Notes: generated from the sequence alone by a model not told the origin. A stretch of 64,000 bases of DNA from Tenuifilum sp040752515 (GCA_040752515.1 JBFMGQ010000013.1:7691-71690), one strand, 5' to 3'; shown: positions 53,895-63,754, counted from the first letter of the stretch. Program-made: numbers and translations.

Positions 53895-55133
53895 ATGGAG
53901 AATCTGAACTTAATTGATTCGTTTCTAGAGTTTAAGGAACTCAAGAATATTGACAGGCCAACCATGATGAGCGTGCTGGAAGATGTATTCCGCAGCATGT
54001 TGGTGAAGCTTTACGGTTCCGACGATAACTTTGATATAATTATCAACATTGATAAGGGCGATTTTGTAATTTACCGAAATCGTGAGGTGGTTGAGGATGG
54101 CGCAGTGGAAGACCCAAACCGTCAAATCTCCCTGTCCGATGCCCGAAAGATTGACGAGGATTATGAGGTAGGCGAAGAGGTAACATCGGAGGTTTCGCTT
54201 TCGGAATTTGGCCGCAGGGCTATTTTAGCGCTCCGCCAGAACCTCACTTCACGCATCATGGAGTTGGAGCGCAACAACCTCTACAGCAAGTATAAGGATA
54301 GGATTGGTGAGATTATTACCGGTGAGGTTTATCAGGTTTGGAAAAAGGAAATCCTTGTACTCGACGATGAAGGGAATGAACTTATACTCCCAAAGAGCGA
54401 ACAAATCCCATCCGATTTTTACCGCAAGGGCGATACCATTCGTGCCGTGGTTTACAAGGTGGAGATGCGCAACAACACCCCTCAAATCATCCTTTCAAGA
54501 ACGGCCAATGCTTTCCTGGAGAGGCTGTTTGAACTTGAAGTTCCCGAAATTTTCGATGGTTTGATAACAATCAAAAAGATTGTTCGTATTCCGGGCGAAA
54601 GGGCTAAGGTTGCAGTTGAATCGTACGATGAACGGGTTGACCCGGTGGGAGCGTGTGTGGGTATGAAGGGAAGCCGTATACATGGAATTGTTCGTGAGCT
54701 TAGGAACGAAAGCATCGATGTAATCAATTACACCACAAACACCCAGCTGTTTATCCAGCGCGCCCTAAGCCCTGCTAAAATCTCCTCAATCAAGATTGAT
54801 GAGGAAAACAAACGTGCCGAGGTTTACCTAAAGCCATCGGAGGTATCGCTGGCTATTGGTAAAGGCGGATATAACATTAAGCTGGCAAGCCAGCTTACCG
54901 GCTACGAGATTGATGTTTACCGTGAATCGGCAGGTGAGGACGAAGAGGATGTTAGTATCGATGAATTTACCGACGAAATTGATGAATGGATTATAGATGT
55001 GCTTAAGGGTATTGGATGCGATACCGCCAAGAGCGTACTTGAGATTCCGTTCGATGAACTTGTTAAACGTACCGACCTTGAAGAGGAAACCGTTAAGGAA
55101 ATTATAAGAATTTTGAAGTCGGAGTTTGAATAG
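53895..55133 (+). CDS. nusA: Transcription termination/antitermination factor NusA
   Basis: 412 residues. The N-terminal RNA-polymerase-binding domain (about 1-125) is followed by an S1 domain (GEIITGEVYQVWKKEI), KH1 (PVGACVGMKGSRIHGI) and KH2 (EVSLAIGKGGYNIKLA), with a short C-terminal helical segment in place of the proteobacterial acidic repeats. It modulates pausing and termination. It is 26 bases after rimP. Confidence 0.95.
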   Translation: MENLNLIDSFLEFKELKNIDRPTMMSVLEDVFRSMLVKLYGSDDNFDIIINIDKGDFVIYRNREVVEDGAVEDPNRQISLSDARKIDEDYEVGEEVTSEVSLSEFGRRAILALRQNLTSRIMELERNNLYSKYKDRIGEIITGEVYQVWKKEILVLDDEGNELILPKSEQIPSDFYRKGDTIRAVVYKVEMRNNTPQIILSRTANAFLERLFELEVPEIFDGLITIKKIVRIPGERAKVAVESYDERVDPVGACVGMKGSRIHGIVRELRNESIDVINYTTNTQLFIQRALSPAKISSIKIDEENKRAEVYLKPSEVSLAIGKGGYNIKLASQLTGYEIDVYRESAGEDEEDVSIDEFTDEIDEWIIDVLKGIGCDTAKSVLEIPFDELVKRTDLEEETVKEIIRILKSEFE

Positions 55134-55155
55134 TTTTGCCATTAGTTTAGTTTTG
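55125..55155 (+). promoter_or_regulatory. Internal promoter for infB
   Basis: TTTG (55125-55128), 19-base spacer, TAGTTTTG (55148-55155), straddling the end of nusA and 34 bases before the infB ATG. Confidence 0.5.
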
Positions 55156-55189
55156 CAAAGTAATAAATAAATCAGGGGATAAAGCCTTT

Positions 55190-58129
55190 ATGACAAGCGA
55201 TAACAAAATCAGGCTCAGTAAACTGGCAAAAGAGTTTAACGTTGGCGTAGGAACTCTGGTAGAGTTTCTACACAAAAGAGGATATGATGTGGAGAATAAT
55301 CCTAACGCCAAGGTTGACCAGGATGTTGTTACAATTCTTGAAAAAGAGTTTGGCAGCGAGTTAGACCTTAAGAAAAAAACTGAGCAACAAAAGGAAAACC
55401 TTAAGGCTTTAAGGGATAAGAAAAAAACAATATCCATTGATGATATTGAAAAGGATGAGGATGATTTTTCCGATGAACCTTCGGACGATGAAATAATCAT
55501 TAAAACAAATACAATCGAATCGGCACCAACCATTGAGGTTGAAAAACCCAAAATCGACCTTAAGGTAAAAGGTAAAATTGACCTTGATACCTTAGGCAAG
55601 AAGCCTAAAGAAGAAAAACCTGAGCCTAAACCCGAGGAAAAACCTACCCCGGTAAAGGAAAAACAACCTACCCCAAAAGAGGAAAAAGTGGAAAAACCCC
55701 AGCCCGAAGAGGTAATAAAGCCTAACGTTAGGGTTGACGGCCCCAAAGTGGTTGGGAAAATCGATATCGATAAGGCAGGCAAAACCCCTAAACCCGTTGA
55801 GCATAAAAAAGGTGAACATCAACCACATCAAAAGGGCGAAAAGCCTCAACCCAAAGAGGTGATCAAGAAAGCCAGTATTGAAGCCGAAAAGGTTGAACCG
55901 GCTGAGCCTATTGTTACTGCTAAACCGCAAGAGACTGAGCCTGCTGAACCTGAAGTTTACAGGGCCGAGGTTGAAAAGCTTGCTGGACCAACCATCAAGG
56001 GCAAAATTGACCTGAGTAGGTTTGAGGTTAAAAAGAAACCGGTGGCATCGTCGTCCGATTTCGATAAAGATGGTAAGAAAAAGAAGCGGAAACGCATCAA
56101 AAAGAACGATAAGGTTGGTGTTGACCAACCCCAGGAGGTAAATGTTAATAAGGAAACCGCCAAGGATGACCTTAAGGCCAAAAAGCTTAAAAAGAAAAGT
56201 AAGAAAAAAATAATCAGACCCGAGGTTGACGAGGAAGAGGTTCAGCGTCAAATTAAGGAAACCCTGGCAAGGTTAACCAGTAAGGGAAAGACAAAAAGCT
56301 CCAAGTATCGCCGCGAGAAGCGAGAAATTCTTAGCGCCCGCCAGCGCGAGGAACTTGAACGCCAGGAACAGGAAAAGCAGGTGCTTAAGGTTTCGGAATT
56401 CGTTTCGGCTAACGAGTTGGCTGCCATGATGAACGTTCCGGTTACCGATGTTATTGACGTGTGCATGAACCTTGGCCTGATGGTTTCCATAAACCAACGA
56501 CTGGATGCCGAGACCATGGCCCTGGTAGCCGATGAGTTTGGCTATAAGGTTGAATTTGTTAGTGTTGACGTTCAGGAGGTAATCAAGGAAGAGGAAGAGG
56601 ATAAGCCCGAAGATTTGAAACCTCGCCCGCCCATTGTTACAGTGATGGGTCACGTTGACCATGGTAAAACATCGCTGCTCGACTACATAAGGCATACCAA
56701 CGTAATTGCCGGCGAGGCTGGAGGTATAACCCAGCACATTGGTGCATACAGTGTTGAGCTGGATGATGGACGCAAAATAACCTTCCTCGATACTCCCGGC
56801 CACGAAGCCTTTACCGCCATGCGTGCCCGTGGAGCAAAGCTAACCGACGTTGCCATTATTGTGGTTGCCGCCGACGACGCCGTGATGCCTCAAACCGTTG
56901 AGGCCATTAACCACGCCAGCGCTGCCGGTGTACCTATTGTTTTTGCCATCAATAAAATTGATAAGCCAACTGCCGACCCCGAACGAATCAAGGGGGAACT
57001 GGCTAATATGAACTACCTGGTTGAAGACTGGGGCGGTAAATACCAGTGCCAAGAGATCTCAGCAAAGCAAGGCTTGAACGTAGAAAAACTCCTGGAAAAG
57101 GTTTTGCTTGAAGCCGAACTAAAAGACCTTAAGGCAAATCCCAATAGGCGTGCATCGGGAACGGTTATCGAATCGGCACTCGATAAGGGTAGGGGATACG
57201 TTGCCACCGTTCTTGTTCAGAACGGAACACTTCGCCAGGGCGATATCATGTTGGCTGGGATTTACTACGGACACGTGAAAGCCATGTTTAACGAGCGTGG
57301 TCAACGAATCCATGAAGCCGGCCCATCGACTCCTGTTCAGGTTATTGGCTTAAACGGTGCTCCCCAGGCAGGCGATTACTTTAACGTTCTCGATTCCGAC
57401 CGCGAGGCCCGTGAAATTGCCAATAAGCGTGAGCAGCTGGTTCGCATGCAAAGCATGAAAACCAAAAAGCATATCACCCTCGACGAGATTGGCCGCCGTA
57501 TTGCCATTGGCAACTTCAGGGAGCTTAACCTGGTGGTAAAAGGCGATGTGGACGGTTCAATTGAGGCTCTATCCGATGCCCTCATCAAGCTCTCCACTGA
57601 GCAGGTACAGGTTAACGTAATTCATAAGGCTGTTGGTCAGATTTCCGAATCGGATATCCTGCTTGCAGCAGCATCAAACGCCATTGTGATTGGTTTCCAG
57701 GTTCGTCCCTCGGCAGGCGCCCGCAAGCTAGCCGAGAAGGAAGAAATTGACATTCGCCTGTACTCCATCATTTACGATGCCATCAACGAGATTAAGGACG
57801 CCATTGAGGGCATGCTTGCCCCTGAAATGAAGGAGGAGATTACCGGTTCAGCCGAGGTGCTTGAAACCTTCAAGATAACCAAGGTTGGTACCGTAGCCGG
57901 ATGTATTGTTCGCGAGGGTAAAATCTCGCGCAACAACAAGGTTCGCCTTATCCGCGATGGTATAGTAATTTACACCGGCGAGCTTGAATCGCTCAAGCGT
58001 TTCAAGGATGATGTTCGTGAGGTAGCTGCTGGCTTTGAGTGTGGCTTAAACATTAAGAACTTCAACGATATCAAGGTTGGCGATATTGTTGAGGGATTCC
58101 AGGAGGTTGAGGTTAAACGGAAACTTTAA
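55190..58129 (+). CDS. infB: Translation initiation factor IF-2
   Basis: 979 residues. An N-terminal winged-helix-like segment (IRLSKLAKEFNVGVGTLVEFL) is followed by about 370 charged, Lys/Glu/Pro-rich residues, a second IF2_N domain (KVSEFVSANELAAMMNVPVTDVI) and the G domain with MGHVDHGKTSLL, DTPGHEAF and NKID. Domains II-IV follow, the last binding fMet-tRNA. It brings initiator tRNA to the 30S subunit. The charged linker holds three copies of a KGKIDL-type motif (near 55571, 55752 and 55997). Confidence 0.96.
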   Translation: MTSDNKIRLSKLAKEFNVGVGTLVEFLHKRGYDVENNPNAKVDQDVVTILEKEFGSELDLKKKTEQQKENLKALRDKKKTISIDDIEKDEDDFSDEPSDDEIIIKTNTIESAPTIEVEKPKIDLKVKGKIDLDTLGKKPKEEKPEPKPEEKPTPVKEKQPTPKEEKVEKPQPEEVIKPNVRVDGPKVVGKIDIDKAGKTPKPVEHKKGEHQPHQKGEKPQPKEVIKKASIEAEKVEPAEPIVTAKPQETEPAEPEVYRAEVEKLAGPTIKGKIDLSRFEVKKKPVASSSDFDKDGKKKKRKRIKKNDKVGVDQPQEVNVNKETAKDDLKAKKLKKKSKKKIIRPEVDEEEVQRQIKETLARLTSKGKTKSSKYRREKREILSARQREELERQEQEKQVLKVSEFVSANELAAMMNVPVTDVIDVCMNLGLMVSINQRLDAETMALVADEFGYKVEFVSVDVQEVIKEEEEDKPEDLKPRPPIVTVMGHVDHGKTSLLDYIRHTNVIAGEAGGITQHIGAYSVELDDGRKITFLDTPGHEAFTAMRARGAKLTDVAIIVVAADDAVMPQTVEAINHASAAGVPIVFAINKIDKPTADPERIKGELANMNYLVEDWGGKYQCQEISAKQGLNVEKLLEKVLLEAELKDLKANPNRRASGTVIESALDKGRGYVATVLVQNGTLRQGDIMLAGIYYGHVKAMFNERGQRIHEAGPSTPVQVIGLNGAPQAGDYFNVLDSDREAREIANKREQLVRMQSMKTKKHITLDEIGRRIAIGNFRELNLVVKGDVDGSIEALSDALIKLSTEQVQVNVIHKAVGQISESDILLAAASNAIVIGFQVRPSAGARKLAEKEEIDIRLYSIIYDAINEIKDAIEGMLAPEMKEEITGSAEVLETFKITKVGTVAGCIVREGKISRNNKVRLIRDGIVIYTGELESLKRFKDDVREVAAGFECGLNIKNFNDIKVGDIVEGFQEVEVKRKL

Positions 58130-58145
58130 TAAAGTAATTCAATAA

Positions 58146-58179
58146 GCAGAAAAGGGTTGCCGGGGCAACCCTTTTCTGC
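58146..58179 (+). terminator. Terminator of the rimP-nusA-infB operon
   Basis: Perfect 16-bp stem GCAGAAAAGGGTTGCC/GGCAACCCTTTTCTGC with a two-base centre. It is fully symmetric and could act on either strand. Confidence 0.8.
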
Positions 58180-58382
58180 TTTTCTAGGGATATAGAGTTG
58201 GGAAGGGGTTTGGGAAATGGGATGAAATGAGAGGGTGTTAAAGGAATCATTTGTTGGAAATGCTGAACACCAGTCGTTAAGTTTCATGCCATTAGAACTC
58301 CCCCAATTGGTCTAATTCTAAATTAACCCATGCTATTGCTTTGAACTGCTTTTTGGCTTAACTTAAGGCAAAAATCTTTAGC

Positions 58383-58850
58383 ATGGAAGTGGAAAAGATA
58401 CTCAGCAAGTACCCAAGGAGTAAGGACTACCTTCTGGAAATCCTGCACGATATTCAAAACCACCACCCCCAAAATTACATACCCGCCGAGGCGGTCCAAA
58501 AGGTAGCAAGCCATCTGAATATCAAAAGGGCACAGGTTTACGGGGTCATTGGGTACTACTCCATGTTTAGCATTAAGCCACGGGGTAAGTATATTATTAG
58601 GGTTTGCGCTTCGCCAATCTGCAATATGATGGGGAGCTGCAACCTCTTGGATTTCCTAAAACAAAAGCTGGGTGTAGGGCTGGGCGAAACCACTACCGAT
58701 GGTTTATTTACCCTCGAAACCACTGAGTGCCTTGGGAATTGCGCTGCCGCTCCTGCCATGATGGTAAACCAGGAAATGTTCGGGAATCTTACCCCTGGTA
58801 TGATTGAAAGCCTACTGGAGCATTACTCCAAGAAAACCCAAATAAAGTAA
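58383..58850 (+). CDS. NuoE-like [2Fe-2S] subunit of an NAD-linked formate dehydrogenase
   Basis: 155 residues, thioredoxin-like ferredoxin of the NuoE/FdsG type. Four cluster Cys: C-x4-C in VCASPICNMMG and C-x3-C in TECLGNCAAAP. The N-terminal helical part (YLLEILHDIQNHHPQNYIP) matches the family. It passes electrons between the FMN subunit and the catalytic subunit. Five bases separate it from the next gene. Confidence 0.9.
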   Translation: MEVEKILSKYPRSKDYLLEILHDIQNHHPQNYIPAEAVQKVASHLNIKRAQVYGVIGYYSMFSIKPRGKYIIRVCASPICNMMGSCNLLDFLKQKLGVGLGETTTDGLFTLETTECLGNCAAAPAMMVNQEMFGNLTPGMIESLLEHYSKKTQIK

Positions 58851-58855
58851 AGGAT

Positions 58856-60109
58856 ATGCCTAAAGAATACCGAATAGCATTGCGGAACTGTGGGCTTATA
58901 AACCCCGAAAGTATAGATGAGTTCATTGCAGCCGATGGCTACCAGGCCCTACGTAAGGCCTTGAAAAGCGAGCCACTGGGCATTTACGAGGAGATATACG
59001 ATTCGGGGTTAAGGGGGCGCGGCGGAGCCGGATTCCCTACCGGAGCCAAGGAGAAAGCCGCTGCCGTAATCTGTTCCGATTGCGAAAAGTATGTGATATG
59101 CAATGCCGATGAGGGAGAACCCGGTACCTTTAAGGATCGTATTATCATGGAAACCGACCCGCACACGCTCATTGAGGGGATAACCATTGCTGCATACAGC
59201 ATTGGCGCGCACAGGGGGTTCATTTACATCAGGGGTGAGTATGAGCTAAGTATCCAAAGGGTTCAAAATGCTATTGAGCAGGCCTATGGCCGCGGTTTTC
59301 TGGGGAAAAATATTTTGGGTAGCGGATTCGATTTCGATCTGGAGGTTCGGCGTGGCGCAGGCTCCTACCTGTGCGGCGAGGAGTTAACCCTTATTGAATC
59401 GGTTGAGGGGAAACGCGGTTACCCGCGGATTAAGCCCCCTTACCCTGCCGAAAAGGGGCTATGGGGCGCACCCACCCTAATCAACAACGTCGAGACGCTT
59501 GCAAACTTTCCGGCAATCATTCTGAATGGAGCAAAATGGTATCGTTCCATAGGCACTGAGAAATCGCCCGGAACAAAAATTTTCACCATCAGTGGCGATG
59601 TCAACAGACCCGGATTCTATGAGTTCCCAATGGGTATAACGCTACGCGAGTTAATCTACGAGGTGGCAGGTGGTATTAGGGATGGCAAACCTTTTGGTGC
59701 AGCATTGATTGGCGGGGCAGCAGGCACATTTGCCTCGGAACGGCATTTGGATGTGCAGATGGGCTACGATAAACTCCGCGATGTTGGACTAACCCTTGGC
59801 TCGGGCGCAGTTATTGTTATGGATAGCACCCGCAATCTTAACCAAACCATGCTCTCAATCCTTAAATTCTTTAAGCATGAGAGTTGTGGTAAGTGCATCC
59901 CTTGCCGTATAGGCACTACCCAACTGTATGAGGCGCTAAAAGAGAACTTGGGGCATCAGGATTTTAAACCCGATACGGTTTACCCTGAACTAATTAGGCA
60001 AGCCGAAATGATTGCCCGTACATCGCTCTGCCCGCTTGGGCAATCACCCATACTGCCCTTGAAAAGTTTATGGGAACATATTCTGGTTAAACAAACAGCA
60101 AATAAGTAG
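58856..60109 (+). CDS. NuoF-like NADH/FMN subunit of the formate dehydrogenase complex
   Basis: 417 residues, NuoF-sized, without the extra N-terminal ferredoxin domain of FdsB. FMN/NAD sites are GLRGRGGAGFPTGAK and CNADEGEPGTFKDR, with GAGSYLCGEELTLIESVEG following. [4Fe-4S] ligands are SCGKCIPCRIG plus the distal SLCPLG. It reduces NAD+ with electrons arriving through Fe-S clusters. It is located 2-5 bases from both neighbours, a tight operon. Confidence 0.93.
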   Translation: MPKEYRIALRNCGLINPESIDEFIAADGYQALRKALKSEPLGIYEEIYDSGLRGRGGAGFPTGAKEKAAAVICSDCEKYVICNADEGEPGTFKDRIIMETDPHTLIEGITIAAYSIGAHRGFIYIRGEYELSIQRVQNAIEQAYGRGFLGKNILGSGFDFDLEVRRGAGSYLCGEELTLIESVEGKRGYPRIKPPYPAEKGLWGAPTLINNVETLANFPAIILNGAKWYRSIGTEKSPGTKIFTISGDVNRPGFYEFPMGITLRELIYEVAGGIRDGKPFGAALIGGAAGTFASERHLDVQMGYDKLRDVGLTLGSGAVIVMDSTRNLNQTMLSILKFFKHESCGKCIPCRIGTTQLYEALKENLGHQDFKPDTVYPELIRQAEMIARTSLCPLGQSPILPLKSLWEHILVKQTANK

Positions 60110-60111
60110 CT

Positions 60112-62835
60112 ATGGCTAAGGTTAAGATATATATTGATGGCAAGGAGATTTTGGCGAACGAGGGTGCCAATCTGCTGCATGAGGCAAGGCAAAACGGGTT
60201 CAATATCCCTGGGCTTTGCTTTCACCACAAGCTAACCCCTACGGGAGCTTGTCGTCTATGCCTGGTTAAGGTCGAAGGCCAACGGGGCATGGTAGCCTCA
60301 TGCACCCTCACAGTTAAGGAGGGCATGAACATTGTAGCCTTTGATCAGGAACTCGAGGATACCCGCCGATTTCTGCTCGATTACCTTATCAGCGAACAGA
60401 ACACCAGTTACGATGGCTCCTACACCGATGAGCTAAGGGAGTTGATTTATAGGTATAACCTCCATAAGCCTGAAAATAGATACTTTAAGCCTGTAAAGCC
60501 CCATGTAGAGTTTAAGGTTGATGATAGTTCGCCCGTGTTAACCTACGATCCCTCAAAGTGTATCAAGTGTTTCAGGTGCATTAAGGCTTGCGATGAGGTG
60601 CAGGGAAAGAATGTGCTATCGTTTTATGAGCGTGGGTTGAACTCGTTCATAGTTGCCGGAACGGGAGTTTGGGGCGATAGCGAGTGTGATGGCTGTGGCG
60701 AGTGCATACAGCTTTGCCCAACCGGCGCCATAGTGGAAAAACCCAACAGGGAATTCATCAAACTCGATAGGGTAGAGCAAAGGGTTCGAACTACTTGCCC
60801 TTACTGCGGGGTGGGATGTCAAATTGAGCTGCTTGTCCAGGACGGCAAGATTGTTCGCAGCAATGGTGTTGAAGGCGTTTTGCCAAACGATGGCAGACTT
60901 TGCGTTAAGGGGCGTTTTGGCTACGAGTTTGTCCACAGCCCCGATAGGCTAACGGTACCCCTTATCCGTAAAAATGGCGAATTGGTTGAATCATCGTGGG
61001 ACGAAGCGCTTACCCTAATTGCCCAAAAGTTTAGTGAGATCAAACAAAAGTATGGCTCCGAAGCGCTGGCCGGCTATGCCTCGGCCAAATGCACCAACGA
61101 GGATAACTACATCTTTCAGAAATTCATCAGAACAGTTTTTGGAACCAATAATATTGACTACTGCACGAGGCTTTGCCATGCCTCAACGGTAACTGCCATG
61201 CTCAAATCCATTGGCGATGGGGCTGGCAGCAACTCAATTGAAGATTTTGAAACCACCGATTGTTTAGTTGTAACCGGGAATAATATCATTGAAACCCACC
61301 CAATTACTGCTACCTACGTTAAGCGGGGTGCAGCAAGAGGAATGAAAATCATTGTGATTGATCCCAAATGGACGCCACTTGTTCCCTATGCAACACTATG
61401 GCTGCAACCCCGTTTGGGTACCGATGTGGCTCTCCTAAATGGAATGGTTAGGGAAATTATAGCCAATAACTGGGTTGACCATACCTTTATTGAAAGCAGG
61501 ATTGAGGGTGGCATGCAGGCCTTTGTTGAACTTAAGGATTTGGTTGAAAAGTACACCCCCGAAGCCACCGAAAAAATTACAGGGGTTCCTGCACTGAAAA
61601 TCAAAGATGCAGCACGAATATACGGAACAGCCAAAACGGCCATGGTGGCAACCGGAATGGGTATGAGTCAGCAGGTTACTGGTACACACAACGTGTTCAG
61701 CTTGCTTAACATGATACTTATTACCGGTAAAATTGGGAAGGAGCGCTGCGGAATTGACCCACCACGTGGGCAAAACAACGTTCAGGGAGCTACCGATGTG
61801 GGATGTCATCCAGCCATGTACCCCGGATATATACCTATTGCCAATGCCGAGAACCGGCGTAAAGTGGCAGAGACCTGGGGAGTTCCTTTCGAAAGCCTTT
61901 CCGATAAACCCGGTTTAACAACCGTGGAGATCATTCAGGCGGCACATCAAGGGAAGATCAAGGGCCTTTACATTATGGGCGAGAACCCAATGATTAGCGA
62001 TCCTAATTTGAACCACACCGAGGAGGCCCTCAAAAAGTTAGATTTTCTGGTGGTACAGGATATTTTCCATACTGAGACTACCCGTTTTGCACATGTGGTG
62101 CTACCGGCATCAACATGGGCAGAGAAGAATGGAACATTTGTCAATAGCGATAGGCGTGTGCTTCGTGTACGTAAGGCTGTCGATTGCCCGGGCCAGGCTC
62201 GCGAGGACTGGCGGATTATTCACGAGTTGGCTGCACGCATGGGCAAGCCCATGCCTAACTACCGCGATGAATCCGAGATATTCGATGAGCTGGCGAGGGT
62301 AACCCCAATTATGGCTGGTATTTCGCATGCCCGACTTGAACATCAGGGTATCCAGTGGCCTTGCCCCACCCCCAACCATCCCGGTACACCTACCCTATAC
62401 CTCGATAAATTCAACACGCCCAGCGGTAAGGCAAAACTTTTTCCTGTGGAGCATGTCGATCAAACCGAAAGAGCTACTACCGAGTACCCATTTATACTGA
62501 ACTCGGGCCGGATCCTTTACCATTACCATACTGGTACCATGAGCCGCAGAAACAAGGCTCTAACCAACTTTACCAACAATCCCTATGTAATTATGCATCC
62601 CAACGATGCATCCAAATTGGGTATTAAACATGGTGAAAAGGTAAGAATAACCTCAGAGCGAGGCACCTTGGAAACCCAGGTTCGAATTGCCGATGAGGTG
62701 CTTGAGGGAGAACTCTTTATGCCCTGGCATTTTACGGAGGCTCAGGTTAACCGACTTACCCGCGATGAACTTGACCCATACAGTCGCATTGCGCCATTCA
62801 AGATTTCGGCCGTTAGGGTTGAGCCGGCGAGCTAA
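60112..62835 (+). CDS. fdhA: Formate dehydrogenase catalytic (molybdopterin) subunit, Cys-type
   Basis: 907 residues. Domains: [2Fe-2S] ferredoxin (CFHHKLTPTGACRLC, plus a later Cys), two [4Fe-4S] clusters (CIKCFRCIKAC; CDGCGECIQLCP; about 148-205), the Mo-domain cluster TCPYCGVGC (about 227), and the bis-MGD domain. The catalytic position in YCTRLCHAST (about 353) is Cys where selenium enzymes have Sec. The His-Cys3 cluster motif usual in NuoG/FdsA after the ferredoxin domain is absent: LISEQNTSYDGSYTDEL has no His or Cys. It oxidises formate to CO2, or the reverse. Its 3' end overlaps the convergent esterase gene by 23 bases. Confidence 0.9.
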   Translation: MAKVKIYIDGKEILANEGANLLHEARQNGFNIPGLCFHHKLTPTGACRLCLVKVEGQRGMVASCTLTVKEGMNIVAFDQELEDTRRFLLDYLISEQNTSYDGSYTDELRELIYRYNLHKPENRYFKPVKPHVEFKVDDSSPVLTYDPSKCIKCFRCIKACDEVQGKNVLSFYERGLNSFIVAGTGVWGDSECDGCGECIQLCPTGAIVEKPNREFIKLDRVEQRVRTTCPYCGVGCQIELLVQDGKIVRSNGVEGVLPNDGRLCVKGRFGYEFVHSPDRLTVPLIRKNGELVESSWDEALTLIAQKFSEIKQKYGSEALAGYASAKCTNEDNYIFQKFIRTVFGTNNIDYCTRLCHASTVTAMLKSIGDGAGSNSIEDFETTDCLVVTGNNIIETHPITATYVKRGAARGMKIIVIDPKWTPLVPYATLWLQPRLGTDVALLNGMVREIIANNWVDHTFIESRIEGGMQAFVELKDLVEKYTPEATEKITGVPALKIKDAARIYGTAKTAMVATGMGMSQQVTGTHNVFSLLNMILITGKIGKERCGIDPPRGQNNVQGATDVGCHPAMYPGYIPIANAENRRKVAETWGVPFESLSDKPGLTTVEIIQAAHQGKIKGLYIMGENPMISDPNLNHTEEALKKLDFLVVQDIFHTETTRFAHVVLPASTWAEKNGTFVNSDRRVLRVRKAVDCPGQAREDWRIIHELAARMGKPMPNYRDESEIFDELARVTPIMAGISHARLEHQGIQWPCPTPNHPGTPTLYLDKFNTPSGKAKLFPVEHVDQTERATTEYPFILNSGRILYHYHTGTMSRRNKALTNFTNNPYVIMHPNDASKLGIKHGEKVRITSERGTLETQVRIADEVLEGELFMPWHFTEAQVNRLTRDELDPYSRIAPFKISAVRVEPAS

Positions 62836-63754
62836 GTAAAAATTCCAAGGGGATACCTAAACGCTTACTCCATGCCTGTTCGCTGTGGTTTTCCCCAGGG
62901 AAATACTTGGTAATCCAACAATGGCTGTCGAACCCTTTTTTAACCATAACACTATCAATTCTTTTCTGAATCTCCGGGTACATGGCGTCAAGGGTTTGAT
63001 CGCCACAGTCAAAATAAATTTTATGGCTTTTGGGATTAGGCAGTTTTTTGCTCAGGTATCTGATCATTGAATTTGTGAAAGGATTGTTTTCAGTGGTAAA
63101 GGAACCAACCCAATGGGTGGAGAGGCAGGCTGCTCCGCCAAAAACTTCCGGATATTCGCAAATGGCGTAAAGCGAGATTAATCCACCCATACTGCTACCG
63201 GCAATAAATGTATTTTCCCGGTTAGTGTAAACAGAATATCTTTTATCAATGTAGGGTTTAAGTTCTTTTACAATAAATTTTAGGTAATTATCGGATTGGG
63301 GTTGAAAAGCACCTTCGGTTCTGCCCACCCTTTTTAGTTGAGCAGTAATGGTGTCCTTTTCAGCTTGCGATAGCTTTTCGAATGGTTTTTGTGGGAAGTA
63401 GTCCTGGTGACGGGTTTTACCACCATTCCAAATGCCAACCACAATAAAGTTTTTAACTCTGTTTTCTGCCATCAAAACCGATGCCACATCGTCAATATCC
63501 CAAGCCTGCTTGTTCCAAGTAGTGGAGGGATCGTACAGCATTTGCCCATCGTGCATGTATAGTACCGCATATTTGGTTGAGTCGGAATATCCACTTGGGA
63601 GCCAAATGTCAATATTTCGTGGGGTTACATACTTTGATGTAAATTTATCAATACGGTCAATCTTACCGTTAACAACTTGAGGCAAATCGGTTTGTGCCTT
63701 AATTTGGGTAGATAGCAATAAAATGATAAAAGTTATTTTATGTTTCATTCGCAT
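62813..63754 (-). CDS. Secreted esterase (enterochelin-esterase/esterase-D-like alpha/beta hydrolase)
   Basis: 313 residues with signal peptide HKITFIILLLSTQIKAQ. Family pattern: RNIDIWLPSGY, YAVLYMHDGQMLYD, nucleophile elbow IAGSSMGGLISLYA, the acid region FDCGDQTLDAMYPE, and His in FPGENHSEQAW. Members hydrolyse esters of siderophores, feruloylated sugars or similar, and the substrate here is unknown. The last 23 bases are shared, in antiparallel, with fdhA. Confidence 0.85.
   Translation of the reverse strand: MRMKHKITFIILLLSTQIKAQTDLPQVVNGKIDRIDKFTSKYVTPRNIDIWLPSGYSDSTKYAVLYMHDGQMLYDPSTTWNKQAWDIDDVASVLMAENRVKNFIVVGIWNGGKTRHQDYFPQKPFEKLSQAEKDTITAQLKRVGRTEGAFQPQSDNYLKFIVKELKPYIDKRYSVYTNRENTFIAGSSMGGLISLYAICEYPEVFGGAACLSTHWVGSFTTENNPFTNSMIRYLSKKLPNPKSHKIYFDCGDQTLDAMYPEIQKRIDSVMVKKGFDSHCWITKYFPGENHSEQAWSKRLGIPLEFLLSSPAQP

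Noticed and set aside
55147..56803. Long antisense open frames across infB
   Set aside because: They are by-products of the Lys/Glu-rich codon composition of the IF-2 linker, with low-complexity Phe/Ser/Leu products.
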